A stretch of DNA of 64,000 nt, taken from NCBI GenBank assembly GCA_029531795.1, contig JAPEIS010000006.1, positions 1,550,001-1,614,000 of the forward strand, read 5' to 3'. This DNA is from Sclerotinia nivalis. Its lineage: Eukaryota; Ascomycota; Leotiomycetes; Helotiales; Sclerotiniaceae. The notes under the pieces were generated by a model. It made no database searches and was not told where the DNA came from. It saw only the letters and a list, made by a program, of their open reading frames with translations. A program made the translations under genes and the position numbers. Shown one piece after another: positions 11,823-23,431 of the stretch (position 1 is the first letter of the stretch; each line of letters starts with the position of its first letter).

Positions 11823-13529
11823 TTCGAATTTATTAGAGACGTAGAAGGTTCGCAAACCATTTTCGAGGAAGATGAGAGGAGAGTAAGTATGAACAGACTT
11901 TAAGAGTAAAATTCCATGCAAATTTGCACGAGTAAATACAGGATCATACTTCATGACCCTTTAAACTCTTTGGATCGTGGTTCATTGTACTTCTTAAAGT
12001 CGCACAATCTTTTTTTGAGGTCATCAAGACCTCTTTCGCTACGAGCCAGTTATAGGAATCTTGCCTTATGTCCTTGTGAAAACACGAAGCGTGAACAATA
12101 CTATTGCCTTTATTGAATTTTTGAAATCCAACAGAACGATGATGCTGCACCGATCCTCAACACGGATATATTCTATAATTCCAAGATTCAGAGGTATCAT
12201 TCAAAAATTCGAAGCCGAGATTGATAGTCAATCAGGCATACGGGGTAACCATAATGATTCCAGTAATTCACGCAACTCTTTTTGTCAAGTATCACAAGAT
12301 CCATACCATCCGCGATTTCGAGAGAAAAATCTGTTATATCGTGAGTCCGTTCGATTTTGTGTTATCCATCTCGGAAGCAACGGTAGAATTCTGGTGTAAG
12401 GAAATCGAGGTAACACGGCATTTGATTGTGCATAACTGAGACAGAGACTGAGTCTGGTGAAACGTGAAGAGTTCTACAAGCCGGACAATGTACCTCGCCG
12501 CAAAAGTCCTAATTGTGACTTGATGTGACTTGAGGTTGCATTGTAGTGGGTTAGATTTCACTCCGGACGAAGAGCTCGGCCGCGCAAATTTGGAATACTG
12601 TTTAACGCAGGTCTCCGTAAATTATTTTCGACTTGCAGATGCAGGGACTGTAATACAGCGACAGCTGTATCGTCGAATTGCATAACACAGCGACAGTGTT
12701 GGTATAGTACGAAAAAGTAATGAGCATGATGTTAGAGCAAAACATTGAGGAGTTGGATTTGGCTCAAGCTAACCCACTTTAGGTCTAGCCTGCAAAAAGT
12801 CACGGACGACCACTCTCTCTTCCAGGATTGCTTCCGACAACTCTCGTCCCAATTCAATCTGTCTGCAATGTAATATTGAATACATGCTTGAATAAAGTCT
12901 GTCGGACCTTGCAGGTCTAGCAAAACAGCAGCAGCATCAGTCACTCACCAATAGGTATACGGTGTCTTCAGTTCCAAGAAGCACCCAAGTCTCGGTCACC
13001 GTATCACATCTGTCGTACCAATGAGACTGCCTAAGAATCATTTGCTGATACACATTATCTATGACTACATGGGGTTAGTGACTGTAAATCTTGGAATTCA
13101 AAACTTTGCAGTAATTCCTTCAAGTGAGGGTATGCTATGGGAAGGGAGCAATGTTTCTCACCCCACTCAAAATGGAATCCCGTAGAGATCTTTGGTGTTT
13201 TAGACAAATTTCTAGCTTCAATTTTCCATATCGCACAAAGCTTTCGGATGCGAAGTTGATGGCTTCTGGTCAAGGTTATGAGTGGTTCGAGTGGTTGAAT
13301 GAATTCATTGACTTCTATTTCAAAAGGAGCTTCAAACACTGAAGTAGAAACAGCCTACAGTTTGTTCCACTAAAGATCATTAAGCTTTTATCACTAACTT
13401 ATTAATAATGCAAGTCCATCCCATTCACCCAATTTTTACTTTAACCATCTTCTTTCATCCTTCTTGATTCAAGCTTAGTTTCCAACAAGCATCCATCAAG
13501 TTTTCACAACATACTGAAAACAAATAACA
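11823..13529. other. Long spacer between rhodopsin-like gene and transporter
   Basis: Several frames of 60-110 codons occur on both strands, but none shows domain features or convincing splice continuity, and the best ones start at non-ATG codons. Two small hairpins at 12653-12701 are listed separately. The last 130 bases are a pyrimidine-rich 5' leader for the transporter remnant. Confidence 0.45.
12653..12701. repeat. Two tandem small hairpins sharing CAGCGACAG
   Basis: 12653-12670 reads ATACAGC-GACA-GCTGTAT, a 7-bp stem with a 4-nt loop. 12684-12700 reads AACAC-AGCGACA-GTGTT, a 5-bp stem. Both contain CAGCGACAG in the loop region. They could be a paired protein-binding site or an RNA structure; there is no direct evidence for either. 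Confidence 0.35.
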
Positions 13530-15153
13530 ATGGAAAAGGAAATGGATATAAACATTGGGGACAATACGAATAAGGAGCCTTCTAAAGCTCCCTCTCTCAA
13601 ACCATCAAGTCCCATTTCACTTTCTCCCAAAGAATATTGAAGGTTTATTTGGAAGATTGATCTTCATGTTTTGCCAGCCTTATGTGCTCTTTGGCTAGTT
13701 GCGCTCCTTGATCGCGGTAACATCGGAAGCGCCAACATCTTTGGTATTCAAAAGGATCTTCATATGCAAGGGAATGATTTCAACATAGCTCTTCTCATCG
13801 TCGTCATAGTTCTTATTGTTTTCGAGATTCCGTGTAATGCATTACTCAAATTTAGCTCACCGCAGATCGTTCTTACTGGAGAAATTTTCCTTCTCGGTTT
13901 GTGAAACCTTTCGAACTATATCTTAGCTAGAACTGACATTGCATAGGAATCACGGGGATTGGCGAGGGACTCGTCACAAATGTTGCAGGATTCAATGCCA
14001 TGCGTTTCTTTGTTGGCTTATTTGAAGCTGGAATTATACCAGGTATTGCCATCAGTCAAAGAGGGGAATTAATACACTTACACAGTCACAGCAAGTGTTT
14101 ACATTTTGAGTCAGTATTATCCTCGGTATGAAATGCAATGGAGACTAGGCATGTTGATGGTTGGCAACGCCCTTGGTAGCGCATTTGCTGGATTACTTGC
14201 ATTTGCCATTGCTGGTATAAACAATGGCAATGGTTATCATGGGTGGAGATGGATCTTCATCGTCGAAGGGTGTATTACTGCTGCAGTGGCAATTCTCGTT
14301 TACCCATTTATTCCGGCTTGGCCACATCAAGCAAAATGGTTGCCTGATAATTAAAGGACTTTACTCACCGATATCATTAAGAAAGAAGGGCTTCTTGGAC
14401 AGACGGATGAGAAGCTAGATCGTCACAGGCTCATCAGTATTCTTAAAGATTGGAAGATATACATGTGGTGAATACATCAATTTATCGGCTATTCTAGGCT
14501 AATCGAGTTGTAGTGGCATAATTTTAGGATGTACAACGATCACGCTTTATAGCGTCGCGATATTTACTCCAACCATTATATCTGGCATGGCTCCTCATCA
14601 AGATCCTCGCCACGTGCAGGTTCTGTGCATTCCCGTCTTTGTCGCCGCAGCAATATCTGCACTGATCTCCTCATTCTTATCCGATCATTTTAAACATCGA
14701 ACGGCATTCGCCCTTTTTGGATATGGAATGATTATATCTGGTACTGTTATCCTACTAAATCAGAAACATGTCAACGTGCCTACCAAGTATGGAGCTGTAT
14801 ATCTCCTGGCCTGTGAAATTTACGTTGCTCTACCGATGTTATGGACTATTTTGACAAATAATACTGCTGGAACATACAAGATTGGCATTGCTGCAGCAAT
14901 TCAAGTCAGCCTTGGCAATTTGGGTGGTATAGCTTCAACACTTTGTTTTGCAAGTACCAAAGCACCGTTCGTCTTGGGATATACAACAATTTTAGTAATG
15001 ACTTGTTGTGCTACTAGGCTTATATCTATTTACACATTTTTCTTGTGGATAGAAAATAGGTCTAGAGCAGCTGGTAAAAGGGATTATTTACTGGAAAGAG
15101 GTGATGTCGATAAGCTTGGCGATAGTCATCCTGCTTTTAGATATACCTATTAG
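13530..15153 (+). pseudogene. Dal5/allantoate-permease-type MFS transporter with two in-frame stops
   Basis: From the ATG at 13530 the frame reads a hydrophilic N terminus, then KEY-stop (TGA, 13638-13640), then FIWKIDLHVLPALCALWLVA and LLDRGNIGSANIFGIQKDLH, the signature start of the anion:cation symporter (Dal5) group. After an intron near 13897-13947 come GEGLVTNVAGFNAMRFFVGL and EAGIIP. After another near 14042-14095 come SVYILSQYYPRYEMQWR and GWRWIFIVEG. A second stop (TAA, 14352-14354) falls where the family has an acidic or polar residue before RTLL. The second half, including TPTIISGM, runs to 15153. Splice sites otherwise work and the rest is conserved, so the loss looks recent. Both stops could come from single C-to-T changes (CGA, CAA). 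Members carry allantoate, nicotinate and similar organic anions. Sequencing error cannot be excluded. Confidence 0.75.
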
Positions 15154-15937
15154 CTGCTTGCAGGAGCTTTGGTTAATCGTCACTATCAGGATGGCAGGCG
15201 ATATGGATGAAGAGTTTCACGGAATCACAGTTTTTTGGAAGTCCTAGTTACTTAGTTTAGGGATAATTGGCCTGGCTTAGTAGTCATACCATTTTGAAGC
15301 ATTTCTTGCTTCTTCTTTTAGGATGCATAGCGACATGAGTAGATGAATCTAGTTAAAACATTATTTTGGATTTAACACATGAAATTTCCATGTCACACAT
15401 AGGTTTCACTTCGGAAAGTCGCTGAACCATTTGGGTTTCGCAGTTTCGTATTCCAATTCCGAAGTTACCTAACATACTTGATGCAATGTAACCTTCGGAA
15501 CTATCTGAACTATGTTCAAGGTTTTCAATTCGATCATTATTGCTTATTATTGCAAAGATTTGAAACATTTCTTTTGGTGTTGTATCTTCTCCTAGCTACT
15601 ACGACTTTGTGTTGCAGCGGGATCTTTAGTAGTGTTGTTCTGTCTCTGATACTATATCACTGCTCAGCTACCTTTTCTTTTGAATATCACAATATTGTTC
15701 TCAGTCAGTGTTTGAGTTACTGAACCTTCAGATCGTTACAATATGGTTCATATCCAATAGTTCGTGTTTCGTTTACCCCCCTCTTTCCACTAAGTCGCCA
15801 ACTTGTCTCTAACCCTCGTCATCGAGTTTCCACCGACAATACCGAACGTTACAACTATCCTCTTTTATCCTCCCCCCTCACTTCCTCGATGACCGCATTC
15901 ACAATCACAAAAACACTCCCAATTTCCATTTCCCATC
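15154..15937. other. Intergenic, no gene seen
   Basis: AT-rich spacer between the transporter remnant and the monooxygenase. The last 150 bases are C/T-rich (ending CCTCCCCCCTCACTTCC at 15870-15886), typical of a fungal core promoter and leader. Confidence 0.5.
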
Positions 15938-17885
15938 ATGTCCAACCCCACCCCAGCCCAGTCCTTCCCCGTATCAAGCGAGCCTCTCGATATCGCTATA
16001 ATCGGGGCGGGTCTGACTGGCCTCACACTCGCCCTTTCTATATCCGCCCTCCCACCCCACAAGCAATCTCACCTCCGCTACACCATCTATGAATCTCACC
16101 ACAGTTACTCCGAAATTGGAGCCGGGATTGGATTTGGCGCAAGTGGCCACCGGATCATGAAACTGCTCCATCCCGATTTCTGGGAAAGTTATAAAGCTAT
16201 TGCAAATTGGGGCGACGACGATGTATGGTGGGATTTTGTAGTCGGTGATCGGCTTGGTAGTTCACAAGACAAACATGGAAGAGATGGAGAATGGGAAGGA
16301 AAGAGAATAGCACAGGTAAGAATGAAAGAAGGAAGAGAGGGTCAAAGTACCGCGCATAGAAGATCATTGATGGATGTTCTTATCAAACTCCTTCCTCCTT
16401 CTGCCGACGTGAGGTTTGGGAAACGTTTAACTGGAATTACTTCTTCTTCTCCTACTTCCAGATCCGACATTCCCGAGTCCAAAGTCACGCTACAATTCCA
16501 AGACGGCACAACATCAACCGCAGACCTAGTAATCGGCGCCGATGGCGTCAAATCCCTATGTCGGGATATAGTACTCACACCCACCAACAACGCAGACGCA
16601 TTAAAAGCACGTTTTACGGGGAAAATAGCATATAGGGGTTTAATACCAATGGAAGAGGCCAAGGCAAGTATAGGGGAGAAAGCCGGACAGAGGATATTTT
16701 ATTTGGGACATGGGGGACATGTGGTTTCGTTTCCGGTGGAGGGGGGGAAGAGTATGAATATTGTTGCTTTTGCGAATAGGGAGGAAGGTGTTTGGGAGGG
16801 GAGTTGGGTGAGGGAGAATGTGGAGGAGGAGTTGGGGAGGGATTATTTGGATGGGAGGTGGGGGAGGGATGTGGAGGGGATTATGAGGGTAAGTGGGTGG
16901 TTTCTTGGACGCTTGATTTTATTTCATGCATTTTCTTCTATTTGGTCTCTTCATGTTATTGACTTTGTCGCTTGATTTTATTTCATACATCTTCTTCTAT
17001 TTAGTCCTTTCATATTATTGTTTTTGTTTTCCTCGCTTTTCCTTCTAGCCATCGAATCGTTTGGCTAAGTTTTGAACAACCATTAACCATTTCCATCTCA
17101 TATCATTCACACAAAACTTAATTTCTACTTCCCATTTCCATTTTCATACAATCTCCATCCTCTACTTCCTTTTATCCATAACATCCTTTCTCCCACTCCC
17201 TTCCAAACCCAAACTACGTTCACTAACCGATCCTGTTAGCTCATCAAATCCCCCTCCTACTGGGCAACATTTTACCACCCCACAGCACCCACCTTCCACC
17301 ACCCAACTCTTCCTATCCTCTTAATTGGCGATGCTGCACACACTACTGCGCCGCATTTTGGGCAGGGTGCTGGGCTTGGTAGTATGTATTCTTTTTTTCT
17401 CTTTCACTTATTCAATGTTCTTTCTTAATAGTTTTGTTAGGTGTTTGTTGAGGATAGGTTTGTGATTTTGATTTGAGATTGTGAACTGAGTGTAATATTA
17501 AGCTAATTTGTTATTAAATCCATTAGTCGAAGACGTATATATACTCACCACGCTCCTTTCTCACCTTCCCTATACCTCCCCTCACTCTCCTCCCTCATCT
17601 CCCTCCTCCGTCTCTACCCAAACCTCAAACCTCCCCGCCCTCTTCGCAGCCTACACACAAACCCGGCAACCGCGCGCCACAACCGCCGTAAGCACCTGCA
17701 ACCACTACGGCCGCATACTCGACATGGAAGATCGGACCATCTCCGATAACCTCCCACTTATCGCGGAGAAAGTACGCAGCATCGCCGATACGATTTGGGG
17801 GTATGATGAGATTGCGGAGGGGGAAAGGGGTGTGAGGATTATGATGGGGATGGGAAGTTTTGGTGCGGAGGGAGGGGGTGAGTGA
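15938..17885 (+). CDS. FAD-dependent monooxygenase, salicylate-hydroxylase-like
   Basis: Exons 15938-16888, 17240-17378 and 17527-17885 join to 482 residues. The N terminus has the FAD Rossmann motif IAIIGAGLTGLTLAL (about residues 19-33). A middle block DLVIGADGVKSLCRD is the GADG/DG motif, and exon 2 holds the second FAD site LIGDAAHTTAPHFGQGAGL. This order defines the class A aromatic hydroxylases (PheA/TfdB, UbiH) that use NAD(P)H and O2 to hydroxylate phenolic acids; salicylate 1-monooxygenase is the nearest named type. Substrate cannot be read from sequence. The first intron is long (351 nt) for this genome. It follows the broken organic-anion transporter on the same strand, suggesting uptake plus catabolism (inference). 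Confidence 0.85.
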
Positions 17886-19135
17886 GTGGTTAGGAGGTGG
17901 TAAAGTGGGGTGAATACCTAGGTGAGGTACGTATTAGTAAATTAATCAGGTTATATATCTCAATTCCAATCACGAACAAGCACATACGACCATAGACTGA
18001 AGAGAATTGGGCATCCCGTCCGCTCTGCCATACACAAGCTTCAGATCGGTGGATTAGTAGTTGGGTGGGTGACCACCAGCGAATCCCCACTGTTGTATGT
18101 TTTTTCTTCTTATTTTGACTTTTTTGGCTCATCCTGAGGTTGATTTTTGGATGTGACACGAGGTGGAATGAGAGAGGTTGAGATCGGGTGAAAGGTATAT
18201 ATAGATGAGATGAAGAGAGAGGGAAGTACTTTGTAAAAGGTGTGTGATTAAAAAGAATTAAAAGAAATGGTTGAGTTGGTATTCAACACTTGTAAGGATT
18301 TCCTAATCTTACAATTTTCCTGGTACTCGAGTAGATAGGTAAAAGCTAAGGTATTTCCTTACCATTAGAACTATCGAAAGGATAAAAAAAAAACAAAAAG
18401 AAAGAATTATCAAATTTATTCGAATAAATAAAAAAAAGAGTTGAATTATACATATATATATATCAAGATTCTTATTTATCCTCATCAATATCTATAGATA
18501 TTTAGATCTCGCTAGATCCACATCTATTTTACGAATATTATATTACGAACCCTGAATACGAATCGTAGACAAGCCGAAAGCAGGCCGATACAGAAGGAAT
18601 TGATACACTAGTTTGAAGAGTTTTCACCCTATTAATAATAATATAATATAGACAGGATTCTTCAATAGGATTAGAAAAAAAAACAATAAAAAGTCTTACC
18701 ATCTCCTTAAAACCTATTGTTATTCGAATCCTAGCCGATGCTTTGCCGTGATTCTCACATATTAAGTATTCATTTTTATATCATCTTATACTCGTATACT
18801 GACTGATCTTTTAAAGAATTGTTTATTGTATATTTAATTCTCCAAAGATCATTTTCTGAATGCCTTGAGATTCTATTTTGATATATTCGAGTAATTAATA
18901 AAGCTTGGAATTTGGTGTGGGGATTCGAAGGAAATAGAATTATGTTTTGGGATATGTAATTGATGTAGATGAAAGAGATGAAATAGATAGATAGCTTTAG
19001 AGGCATAATGACTTTTCTTGCCTCATTACTTTATCAGACAATTATCTCATGGCTATCTGAATGGTTCTTTCATTCAAACAATGCTGCATCCATTGCCGAA
19101 TCCATGCCGCAACTATCACCAAATCCCCTACAAAT
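17886..19135. other. Intergenic, AT-rich
   Basis: Between the stop of the monooxygenase (plus) and the stop of the NAD(P)-binding gene (minus), so convergent 3' ends. 18380-18680 is strongly AT-rich with runs of A. A 149-codon frame at 19008-19457 overlaps the next gene antisense and has the biased Pro/Ser/Thr composition of a shadow frame. No gene seen. Confidence 0.5.
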
Positions 19136-20110
19136 TCACAACTTCAAAAACTCACTCCCGACTAAATCCTCAAATTCCTCCCCATCCCTAGCATCCACCC
19201 CCTGGGCCAGCACCCTCTCAACCGCCTCCCCCACCTCCACCTCCCCATTCAACAAATCAAAATATCCACTCCTGACCCCCTCCACCCCCAACAACCTAAC
19301 CGCCACCTCCGCCACATCCCCCCTCGTAACCTTTCCCTGTCCCCCCGTTTTCCCCAACACCACCCTCCCTTTCTCCCCCTCATCACTCAACGTCCCAGGC
19401 CTCAAACAAATCCACGTCCAATCACTCCTCTCTCGTCCCTCCACAACGAGCGCTTGATCCGCCTTTAATTTCGCTTGGTAGTAATCGGGTAGAATCTCTT
19501 CATTGACTTTTTGTACGTATTTCCAATCGTCGTCGCTCCACCAGGGTGCGCGCGAACGACGGCATATGAGGGCTGAGACGAGGAGGAATTTGGTGATGGA
19601 GGGTGTGGAGAGACAGGCGCGCATGAAGTAGATGCAGGCGTTTTGGTCGATGGCGTAGGTGCGCTGTTTGCCGCCTTTACCACCAGCTCCTATTATTTCT
19701 ATATCAGCTTTTGTTCATCCTTAATCACTATATTAATCCTCCTATCCTCCTATCCTCTCCCCCTCTCCCCCCTCCACCCAAAAAAACCAACCAAAAAAAA
19801 ACCTACCCGCACACCAAACCACCCAATCCGGCCTAACCCCCTCCAAAACCCCCCTCGCATCCCCCACACTCCTCACATCCTCCAAACTCTTCACCAAAAC
19901 CTCTAAACTTCCCGTCTGATTTCCCGCACTCTTATATGCCTCGGCTTTTTCCGCCGCAGCAAGAACATCCTGCGTGTGATCCGGATTTCGGATCATGGAG
20001 ATAAGGGACCAGGAACGCGCGAGGATTTTGGGCGTCATGAGGAGGGAAACTTTGCCGTGGCCGCCGAGGAGGAGGATGCGATGGGTAGTGGGTGTGGATG
20101 TGGGTGGCAT
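19136..20110 (-). CDS. NAD(P)-binding Rossmann protein (NmrA/epimerase-like, YwnB type)
   Basis: Exon 1 is 20110-19807 and exon 2 is 19689-19136, joined at a codon-splitting G|GA, giving 285 residues. The N terminus RILLLGGHGKVSLLMTPKIL is the glycine-rich dinucleotide motif (GxxGxxx). It is followed by a second-strand MIRNPDH, then DWVVWCAGAGGKGG, and TYAIDQNACIYFMRA leading to FLLVSAL, the atypical SDR pattern. The C-terminal half has WTWICLRPGTLSDE and GKVTRGDVAEVAVRLL, usual for the NAD(P)H-binding (PF13460-like) family. Such proteins are soluble; roles range from redox sensing to isomerase-like reactions, so no substrate is proposed. Coding strand is clear because the plus-strand frames are Pro/Ser/Thr-rich shadows. 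Confidence 0.85.
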
Positions 20111-21031
20111 GGTTTGTTTTTTGATGGGGGGATATCGATGGGGGGATGATTTTGGTGGGTTTGTTGTTAAATGATAACTGATAAATGATAAATGAGATTA
20201 TTGTGAAGATCAAAGTTTTATATACTTAGAACACACTAGTACCCCGAGTTGCTACAACTGTTTGTTTATCTATTCTTGTTGGGTTGTACTCGAGTAGTTG
20301 TAAGATGTGGGCGTGGGGTACCTAGTAGGGCTGATAAATAAAAGGTTGCGATTGCATCATCATACTTGCCTTTCTTTACATTCACTTCATATTCACCCTT
20401 CTTCACCCCTGGATTAAAATACGCCAGATCGATCATCACAACATTTTCATCTCATCTCATTGTTGAATTGTACAAATCGTGGATTCTTCAGCTGAAATTC
20501 GTTTATGCATATTAGATTATATCAAGAATAACCGTTAAACACTGAGCTAGCTAAAGATGTTCGATGATAAATACTTGGGGGGGAATATTACCGGATAGAT
20601 AGTTTGAGTAGTAAGGAGAAGGATCGATCAATTATTATAATACACGTAAAACATCGCACTGTTCATTCACAAGGCACAGAATAAGAATCAAAATGCATAA
20701 AGTTTGATGTGATGATAAATGTTTTGTTTAAATATTTCATTCATTCCTATTTACAAATAAAGTGTGTGTATAAAATAATCGGGATTTCGCATCCGTAACA
20801 TCCATCCATCCATGGAAAAATGACAGAAACGCGAAGCCGTCTCGTCGTCTTTTAATTTCGATCGATCGATCACGGTTTCCCGATAGGCTTTCTTCCAATT
20901 CCTCTCAAAACTCCGAAAGAAGGGGTATATCTCATCTAAAATAAAACACTCTTCTACCAGAGAGAAGGAAAAAGAAAGCCTGACAGTTCAAGAATAGAAA
21001 TAACTATAAAATGTTTGCTTTTGCAATAAAT
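20111..21031. other. Intergenic, no gene seen
   Basis: It holds the promoter of the minus-strand NAD(P)-binding gene (near 20110-20300) and the 3' UTR of the next minus-strand gene. AT-rich; no coding frame supported. Confidence 0.5.
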
Positions 21032-23431
21032 CTATGCAGAAAGCATATATGGGTCATTAGTGCCAGTCTTGCCAGCCATAAGTAATCCCAATTCTCGCAT
21101 ACGTTCTGCACCTTTACCAGGTTGTGGTCTACGTTCGGGTTGAGCTTTGCGTGCACGATTGGCGCAATGCTTTTGATAAAATTTCTCCTTTCGTCTTTGT
21201 CGCTTTTGCTCAAGACCTTTGACAATATCAATTGCTCCTCGTAATGGTCCATCACCATCATCCTTTGCGGCAATTTCATTTGCTGCAGCGATACGATTCG
21301 CAGTATATTGACGACAGAAAGCATTTGGAGTTCGAGGAAGAGACTTGGTATGAGTCAAACCTGGTCTCGATCCTAAAGGTGCAAACTTAATTGCTTTACT
21401 TCCGATGATTGAAGGTGAAGCTGTGGGAGAATCAATGGCGCGTGCCGGTGGTGGAGAACGTGGTCGGTTTGGAGATTCATCCCCAAACAACTTGCGTAAC
21501 GGAGGTGATTGAAGACGTTTCTTTGGCGGTGGTGGTGACTGGAGACGTTTCTTAGGTGGTGGTGATCGGAGACGTTGCTTCGGAGGTGGAGAGCGAAGAC
21601 GTTGTTTTGGTGGTGGAGAATGACCAGGAGATCTACGAGATCTGGCACGACGGCGATCTGAATCAGAATCTTCAAATTTTCCTTGCATCCAAACATGTTC
21701 ATCACTCTCAATTGTCTTCGCAACATCTTCAATCTCTTCTTCTTCATCCTCGGGATCAGAGGTTGGGAAAGATGGATCAATATCTTGAGGGGTAGCGATG
21801 TGTCGGGCATATTTTCTGGCTTCCATACAAGAAACATAAGCATCTTCAAGAGGACGATCCTCATCGAGTGTTCCGCAAACAAAATCGGTACTATCAGGGA
21901 GATCTGGGGTTCCTGGGCGTATCTTGATGCTGCGAGGCTTTCTCGGCCTTCGCTTTCCCCTAGACAATTCTCTTATAGGAGCCGTATCGTTAAGAGATTC
22001 GATTGATGATGCTGAAGCAGTTCGGTTTGCAGAGGCACGATAAGTGCTAGCTTCGGCGTTTGGAATTGGGAATCGTGCTTGTTCCAATCTAATTGGTGTC
22101 CAGAAATTAAAGTCACCTTCAGTATCATCCTCGTCATCAGAATCAGCGAAACCAGCTTCGTTATCTGTCTCATTTCCATCCGTATCATCGTCATCAGAGT
22201 AAACACGATCAGTCTCATCATCCTCATAGTCATCTTGGTCGTCATCAGAGCCATCTTCATTATCGGAGTCGTTTCCATCGTCGAAGTCTTCATCATCTTC
22301 TTCCTCCAGAGCTTCTTCTTCGGCTTCCGATCCAAGTCTACGGATTTTAATCTCCTTTGCAAGGGTGTCATTGATGGTAATTTTTGCTTTTGGGATCTCG
22401 CCATCTGTGCGAATCCAATCATCCTCCTCTAAACCTTCACTGCAGAATTCGTGAAATCGAGCAGCCTCAGATTGTAAATCTTTCTCCCCAGCAATGACAT
22501 ACTTTGGCTTACATCTTATCGCAACCGGACTCTGAGATGCACGTCTTACGGTTCCTGTGGATTCGCGATGGGGGCGAGTGGAAGATGTGGCGGCAGGTCT
22601 AGGCTTTCTTGAAATAGATGGTGACCGACTTGAGGCGCGTTTGCGCGGTAGAGTATCTGGCAGAGCGAGTTTCAAAGATGTCTTTTCAGTGGGTTCCACG
22701 TTCTCTACAGGCTTTTCCACATGTTTTTCCGAAGGCTTAAAAGGACAAGCAAATTTAATGGTAGATTTGCGTTTTGGAGCCTCAACTGCAGGAGCTGCAG
22801 GCTCAAGGGGTTTCGCGACGGCAACTACCCCTGTCTTAGGAGCGGGGTCCTTTCGCGCACCACAAGCGAAACTGATACAACGTTTCTTTGGAGCAGCCTC
22901 GAGAGGTACAACTGGTGCTGCTTTTGGTGAAACGTTAAGTATTTCCGTATGAACTGCAATGATTGGATCAGCCGCTTCATGATGTACGACTGAAGTAGAC
23001 GGAGGATATGTTGGCTTTCGACTCATCGAATAATATGATGTATTTGGAAATGGTGGGCTAGGTGTATTGGTGCGAGCAGGACTTGTGAAGCCTCCATCGC
23101 TGGTAAGTTCGGCAGTAGATGCTAAACTTATTGTGCTCATTAAGGATCGGCGACGCATTAAGTCGGTTGTAATATGTATATCAGGTTTTTGTGTCTCGGA
23201 TTCCGGGCTCTTCAAACCTTTTGCAAGAAGGGAAATCGCGCGATCGTTTTGAGGACGGATAGGAGCTTTTGTAAATTCGTTTGATTGTAATTCAGGAGGC
23301 TCATCGACGTCTGCGGATATTATTTCTTCGTCGCCAGTTGCAGACATATTTGAAGTGGATGTCGCCTGTGGACGCCATGTTAACATATCTTGCCCCTCCA
23401 TGGTATGGTTCCGATCGTGATTGAGATTCAT
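21032..23431 (-). CDS. Large acidic nuclear-type protein, possibly DUF2457
   Basis: A single open frame of 799 residues on the minus strand starting at ATG 23431. Alternative in-frame ATGs follow within 30 codons. The N-terminal third is Ser/Pro/Lys-rich with a KFACPFKPSEKH-like Cys motif. A long Asp/Glu run lies near the centre (plus coordinates 22090-22320), followed by NFWTPIRLEQARFPIPNA. Next are YVSCMEARKYARHIATPQDI, a Pro/Arg tandem repeat, and a basic C-terminal helix (KRQRRKEKFYQKHCANRARK). This order resembles fungal DUF2457 proteins, but I am not certain of the name. The basic and acidic tracts suggest a nuclear or nucleolar location (inference). Function unknown. Confidence 0.75.
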   Translation of the reverse strand: MNLNHDRNHTMEGQDMLTWRPQATSTSNMSATGDEEIISADVDEPPELQSNEFTKAPIRPQNDRAISLLAKGLKSPESETQKPDIHITTDLMRRRSLMSTISLASTAELTSDGGFTSPARTNTPSPPFPNTSYYSMSRKPTYPPSTSVVHHEAADPIIAVHTEILNVSPKAAPVVPLEAAPKKRCISFACGARKDPAPKTGVVAVAKPLEPAAPAVEAPKRKSTIKFACPFKPSEKHVEKPVENVEPTEKTSLKLALPDTLPRKRASSRSPSISRKPRPAATSSTRPHRESTGTVRRASQSPVAIRCKPKYVIAGEKDLQSEAARFHEFCSEGLEEDDWIRTDGEIPKAKITINDTLAKEIKIRRLGSEAEEEALEEEDDEDFDDGNDSDNEDGSDDDQDDYEDDETDRVYSDDDDTDGNETDNEAGFADSDDEDDTEGDFNFWTPIRLEQARFPIPNAEASTYRASANRTASASSIESLNDTAPIRELSRGKRRPRKPRSIKIRPGTPDLPDSTDFVCGTLDEDRPLEDAYVSCMEARKYARHIATPQDIDPSFPTSDPEDEEEEIEDVAKTIESDEHVWMQGKFEDSDSDRRRARSRRSPGHSPPPKQRLRSPPPKQRLRSPPPKKRLQSPPPPKKRLQSPPLRKLFGDESPNRPRSPPPARAIDSPTASPSIIGSKAIKFAPLGSRPGLTHTKSLPRTPNAFCRQYTANRIAAANEIAAKDDGDGPLRGAIDIVKGLEQKRQRRKEKFYQKHCANRARKAQPERRPQPGKGAERMRELGLLMAGKTGTNDPYMLSA
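21487..21620 (-). repeat. In-gene tandem repeat encoding SPPPK-x-RL-x
   Basis: Within the acidic protein gene, 27-30-nt units encode SPPPKQRLR, SPPPKQRLR, SPPPKKRLQ, SPPPPKKRLQ and SPPLRK in succession. Units are in frame, so copy-number change would lengthen the protein without breaking it. Confidence 0.8.

Noticed and set aside
12061..12399. 112-codon plus frame upstream of the transporter
   Set aside because: No domain, no promoter-like leader, and equally long competing frames on both strands.
13055..13339. 94-codon minus frame with balanced composition
   Set aside because: It begins at GTG, not ATG, and no upstream exon supplies a start.
19008..19457. 149-codon plus-strand frame rich in Pro, Ser and Thr
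   Set aside because: Opposite strand of the NAD(P)-binding gene, whose minus frame shows family motifs.
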